From: Platynereis dumerilii
Lineage: Eukaryota; Annelida; Polychaeta; Phyllodocida; Nereididae
Direction of reading: 5' to 3'
Assembly: GCA_026936325.1 (NCBI GenBank)
Contig: JAPTHN010000003.1
Coordinates: forward strand, 36,410,011 to 36,474,010
Length of the DNA stretch: 64,000 nucleotides
Shown here: piece by piece, positions 60,701 to 64,000 of the stretch
How positions within the stretch are numbered: the first letter of the stretch is position 1
How the letters are laid out: each line of letters starts with the position of its first letter
Translations under genes and position numbers: made by a program
Notes under the pieces: generated by a model
Seen by the model: the letters and a program-made list of their open reading frames with translations, nothing else
Database searches by the model: none
Told to the model about the DNA's origin: nothing

Positions 60701-61950
60701 TTCATGTTCAGAATAAATTCTAGCTTTCCTTGTATCATGTGTACTTGCACTGCAAAACTTGGAATATCAAATATCAATATTCAGTTTGGAAATAACAAGG
60801 CAAAAACCAAAAAAACAGAAGGCCTAATAATTTGATTGATTAATTTTTCCAAAAAAAAATATAATTTTTTTCACATAAACCATTTCCCTCGATTCAGCTT
60901 GCCCTTAAACCCAAAGTTAACTCCATCATCTTTGATTTAGCAAAGAAAAATCTTTAAATAAGATTGCATCTCCAATTCCTCATAAGTCAGGTTAAATGAC
61001 TGAGTGAGATGTTTGCACAATTCCTTTGAGCTGACATAGCTTGTTGTTTTAAGTTATATTAATCTGCTGTTGTTTTTCGGTGTAGGAAGGTAGGATACTT
61101 TTATGAATAACATACTGAGAGACATCCCACTCTTTCAAGAAATTTTACTCTCCTCATAACTGCCACTAAATCTTCATTGAATGAGGTTGCTCCTTGATTG
61201 GATTGGTGATAAAAATGAAGAATCTGTCTTTGGGGAATTTTCGAGTATCACCTCAAAACTTGTAATTTATGTGATATATCTGAAATATCTTTTTACTAAA
61301 GGCCTTTGGATTGCAAGTATAGAGTTCAAATGGTGCAATTTTGGTGCAATTTTGTAACATGCAGTCAGTGCTGTATACATGTCATAACAACTTCTCAGCC
61401 AATCAGTGGGGCCTAGGGACAGGTATAATGCAATATCATAATGGCAAATATTGTGTACTTCTAAAAAGACCATAGACAACAGTAGATATCATAAAGGCTT
61501 AATGTAAAATCTCAATTTACAAAGTCAAATTTGACTTTCATACTAGCAATTCATAAACATGTCCATCCACATGATAGAGGCACTACTGTGTAGTGAAGTT
61601 TCTATACCACAGATGCAACTGCTACTGTAGTCTTATGGCAATTCCAGAAAGAATCTGAATTGTTCATGTTTTTATGAAGCAACTAGTTATGCCATGTCTG
61701 CCATCATTACATCCTCAGATAATGACATCTTTATATGTAAAAGGCTTCTGTGTCATAGGGCATGTTTGTTTGACATCTTATGAGAAGCTGCTACGGTTAG
61801 TCGTGACCATGCAAGCTAGTATTGCCCCTCAACTACAAGTTACTGTTATGTGATCCTTGTTGGACAATGATCTTGCAGACCAGCGGCATCATAAACAGCA
61901 ACTCCTCTTGTTCAGTAAAACCGTTGTAATTTAGTTTGTACCATGTCATG
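57721..61950. repeat. Tandem array 3, unit 4, most diverged
   Basis: The unit starts with the conserved block at 57750-57850 and keeps recognisable matches at 58560-58680, 59100-59190, 60590-60680 and 61635-61905. About 0.9 kb between 59200 and 60590 has no counterpart in units 1-3. Its 167-codon (58825-59328) and 139-codon (59840-60259) minus frames have no recognisable domain and are not called. Confidence 0.7.
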
Positions 61951-62423
61951 TTATTGCCCCAGAAAGAACATAAAATGTATTTGATGATAACACTCCCTTA
62001 TACAAAAAGCCAAAACAAGTTGAGTTGCATATTTTAAGCCTAAAAGGCAAAGAATGAATAAAATGTATAATGCATTCTGTGTTGTTATTGCAAGAATAAA
62101 AGAAGAGATAATGGACATTGGTATATGCATCCTTGCTACCTACTTTTGCTTGCATTTTTTGATGGTGAGTGCAAACTAATGCCAAAAGCAAAGCAGCTAA
62201 CACAAAGGCTCTTTCAACGTAACCTTCAGGAGATCCCTAGACTTGCCTTTCTTGCTCTAAGGTGCACCAGATGCACTGGATTAACACAATGGGGAAAGAA
62301 AATCCAGAGAAACAAAGAAACCAACCCAAAATAACTCTAGAGGTGGTTCACAGCCTAATGACATCCGCATAAAATAAGGGTAATTTTTGGTAGCAAAAAT
62401 GTACATTTACAGTGCGAAATACA
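61951..62423. other. No feature recognised
   Basis: AT-rich sequence after the end of array 3. No gene, repeat or RNA is recognised. Confidence 0.4.
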
Positions 62424-62856
62424 TAGGGGAGGACAGGGCAAGACGGGACAGCAGGCAAGACGGTACAAAGCTCCTCAGGAACTTATTACTAACAGGAGAT
62501 GCTGCTGCCACCTGGTGTTATATAAGTAATTATGTGCTTTCTTTAGTGACATCATCAGTTGTTTGCAGACGATGCTTACCTGGAAAACTATGTGAAAAAA
62601 TGTAAATATTGACTTTTCTTACAAAAAACACACACTGTTTCAGTGATGATCCATCAGATGCTAGTTTATTCTCCCTGACAATCTATACGTAGTGATGGCA
62701 ACAATATCTCAATGAACGCTTCTGGCAAGATTGGTAGTGAACACCACAAAGATATTTTTTCAATACAATACCCAATCTGAAAATGTGTGTTTTTGGGCAA
62801 GATGGGACAGCGACCCTGAAGCTCCCTGGATCATGTCCCATCCTGCCCTCACCTGT
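62424..62856. mobile_element. Possible non-autonomous element with GGGCAAGACGGGACA-like ends
   Basis: GGGGAGGACAGGGC followed by AAGACGGGACA on the left is mirrored, less well, near 62832-62856 (inward GGTGAGGGCAGGATGGGACA). A further direct copy, GGGCAAGATGGGACAG, lies near 62797. This may be a decayed palindromic DNA element; no target duplication was identified. Confidence 0.35.
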
Positions 62857-63231
62857 GCCATTTTACCCTTCCTGAATTACGTATTGATGATTGGTTTCTT
62901 ATTTCATAGACCTATACAATGGTGTAGGCCTATTGGTGGAGGGAGCAGGAGGTTGTCCCCCTGGAATATTGGCTAGGCCTAACACAATCTTCAGGACCAG
63001 TTTTGGCAAATATCACAGCGGATCTCGTCGGGGTACTGAAGCATGGACAAGCATTGATTGATTTTAAATGCAGTGATGTGACTTTGATTAATTAAGTCAA
63101 GATTGGATATTAAACTTATGTGAACTTAAAACATCCTTATACTTATTTATTTATATATGCATTAAATAGATTGATTTAGGAATAAATTTATTGACTTTTA
63201 AGGCTGTAGGCTTTTACACGTAATATAATAC

Positions 63232-63464
63232 TAGCGTCCAAAACCTAGTAAGTCACATTTAGGACATTCTGAGAAAATTGACTTTTAAATTGCAGTCCGT
63301 GCAGTAAGAGATAGACTTACTGGGATTTGCCAGTGTCATTCTGGGGCCACTTCTCGAAAATCTAAACTTAATAAATATATAGAAACATGTCTCAGAAGTC
63401 CCATTTTGACCTTAACTCAATTTGGCCCAAAATGTGACTTACTAGGTTTTCCCTTTGCACGCTA
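63232..63464. mobile_element. TAGCGTCC-type MITE, copy 2, inverted relative to copy 1
   Basis: Reverse-complemented, it matches 34410-34645 along most of its length, including TTGAGTTAAGGTCAAAAT, TTTTCGAGAAGTGGCC and TAAAAGTCAATTTTCTC. Its outer ends are TAGCGTCC and, from the right, TAGCGTGC. Two copies in one window, in opposite orientations, support a dispersed family. Confidence 0.82.
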
Positions 63465-63910
63465 GAATAGTCAACAATCAATAAGTAATTCACACAAACA
63501 GAAAAAAAGTATATCAGTGAACTAAATATATTCCTATTGAAAGACAGACAAAGGCATGATATATAGGCCTTGGTATAGCTTTTGTAAGTGCTAAAGAATT
63601 AATTATAAACCCAACAAAATTATCATGGAACTAAAGTTCTTTGAAATTATATTGGCCAAATATATCGCACCATGTGGTTCATCGTTGTGAACCACATGCA
63701 TCTCATTATCTGACGTTGTTATGTAAACAATGGGCAGTGAAGTGATGATGTCACAATGTCTTGACGCTCTCATTGGTCCTTGTGCTAGGGTCTTTCTGTG
63801 GCCATTCAAACAAAATAGTGCCTGCTGAAATTATTAATTCTTTTTACTGGAGGTATATTTTTATTGTGGGATATAAATAAAACTTGATGGGAGTGTGGTT
63901 CACCAGCAAT

Positions 63911-64000
63911 GAACCTCACTCATGTCAGGTCTGCTGCAGAATAAACATTCGTCCTTCGGACTCGTGTTGTTTACTTCCTGACCTGACATTCATGAGGTTC
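63911..64000. repeat. Large hairpin at the window edge
   Basis: GAACCTCACTCATGTCAGGT pairs with ACCTGACATTCATGAGGTTC over ~35-bp imperfect arms. The ~20-nt loop contains CGTCCTTCGGACTCG. It reaches the last base of the window, so it may continue outside. Confidence 0.7.

Noticed and set aside
1-64000. LTR retrotransposons, retroviral or Polinton-type genes, CRISPR arrays, rRNA
   Set aside because: I looked for long direct terminal repeats with coding blocks and for the typical protein motifs, and saw none; the direct repeats present are tandem array units.

Overview
The window is AT-rich, intron-like eukaryotic DNA with very few exons. Copies of AGGCCTAC-type motifs and the mix of DNA transposons (PIF/Harbinger, Tc1/mariner, hAT-like, CACTA-like, TTAA-type) suggest a marine invertebrate deuterostome, for example an echinoderm. 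That placement is inference and not secure.

Layout. (1) Positions 1-27180 are a direct tandem array of ~5 kb non-coding units (starts near 709, 8299 and 13423), broken up by younger insertions. (2) Unit c of that array carries a nested insertion. A ~2.1 kb element with a hairpin just inside each end and a 9-bp target duplication was itself hit by a 5.76 kb, apparently intact PIF/Harbinger transposon (17687-23449). (3) Positions 27914-28588 hold one convincing host exon on the minus strand, 225 codons with good splice sites, encoding a TRAF/MATH-like domain. (4) Positions 28947-44460 are a second set of diverged direct duplications, two clear units plus related blocks. (5) Positions 44649-61950 are a third array of four non-coding units, with short blocks far better conserved than the rest. 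(6) The last 2 kb hold fragments of palindromic elements.

How the main genes work together. The Harbinger carries a DDE transposase (+ strand) and a MADF/Myb-like DNA-binding protein (- strand). They converge on a 1.1 kb centre with an ATCT-rich minisatellite and four 16-bp palindromes. In this superfamily the MADF/Myb partner helps bring the transposase to the nucleus and the element ends. Each gene has its own TATA box. Each also has, about 30-35 nt after its stop codon, a 16-nt stem-loop followed by ACC that matches the replication-dependent histone mRNA 3' stem-loop. This is the most unusual signal in the window, and it suggests S-phase-type, possibly poly(A)-independent, mRNA 3' ends.

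Because the arrays are direct repeats, many insertions can be checked against an 'empty' paralogous copy in the same window. This gives well-supported boundaries for the Harbinger, a Tc1/mariner MITE, a CACTA-like MITE, a TTAA element and two members of what looks like one family of subterminal-hairpin transposons. Most open reading frames in the arrays are not conserved between copies, so I do not call them genes.
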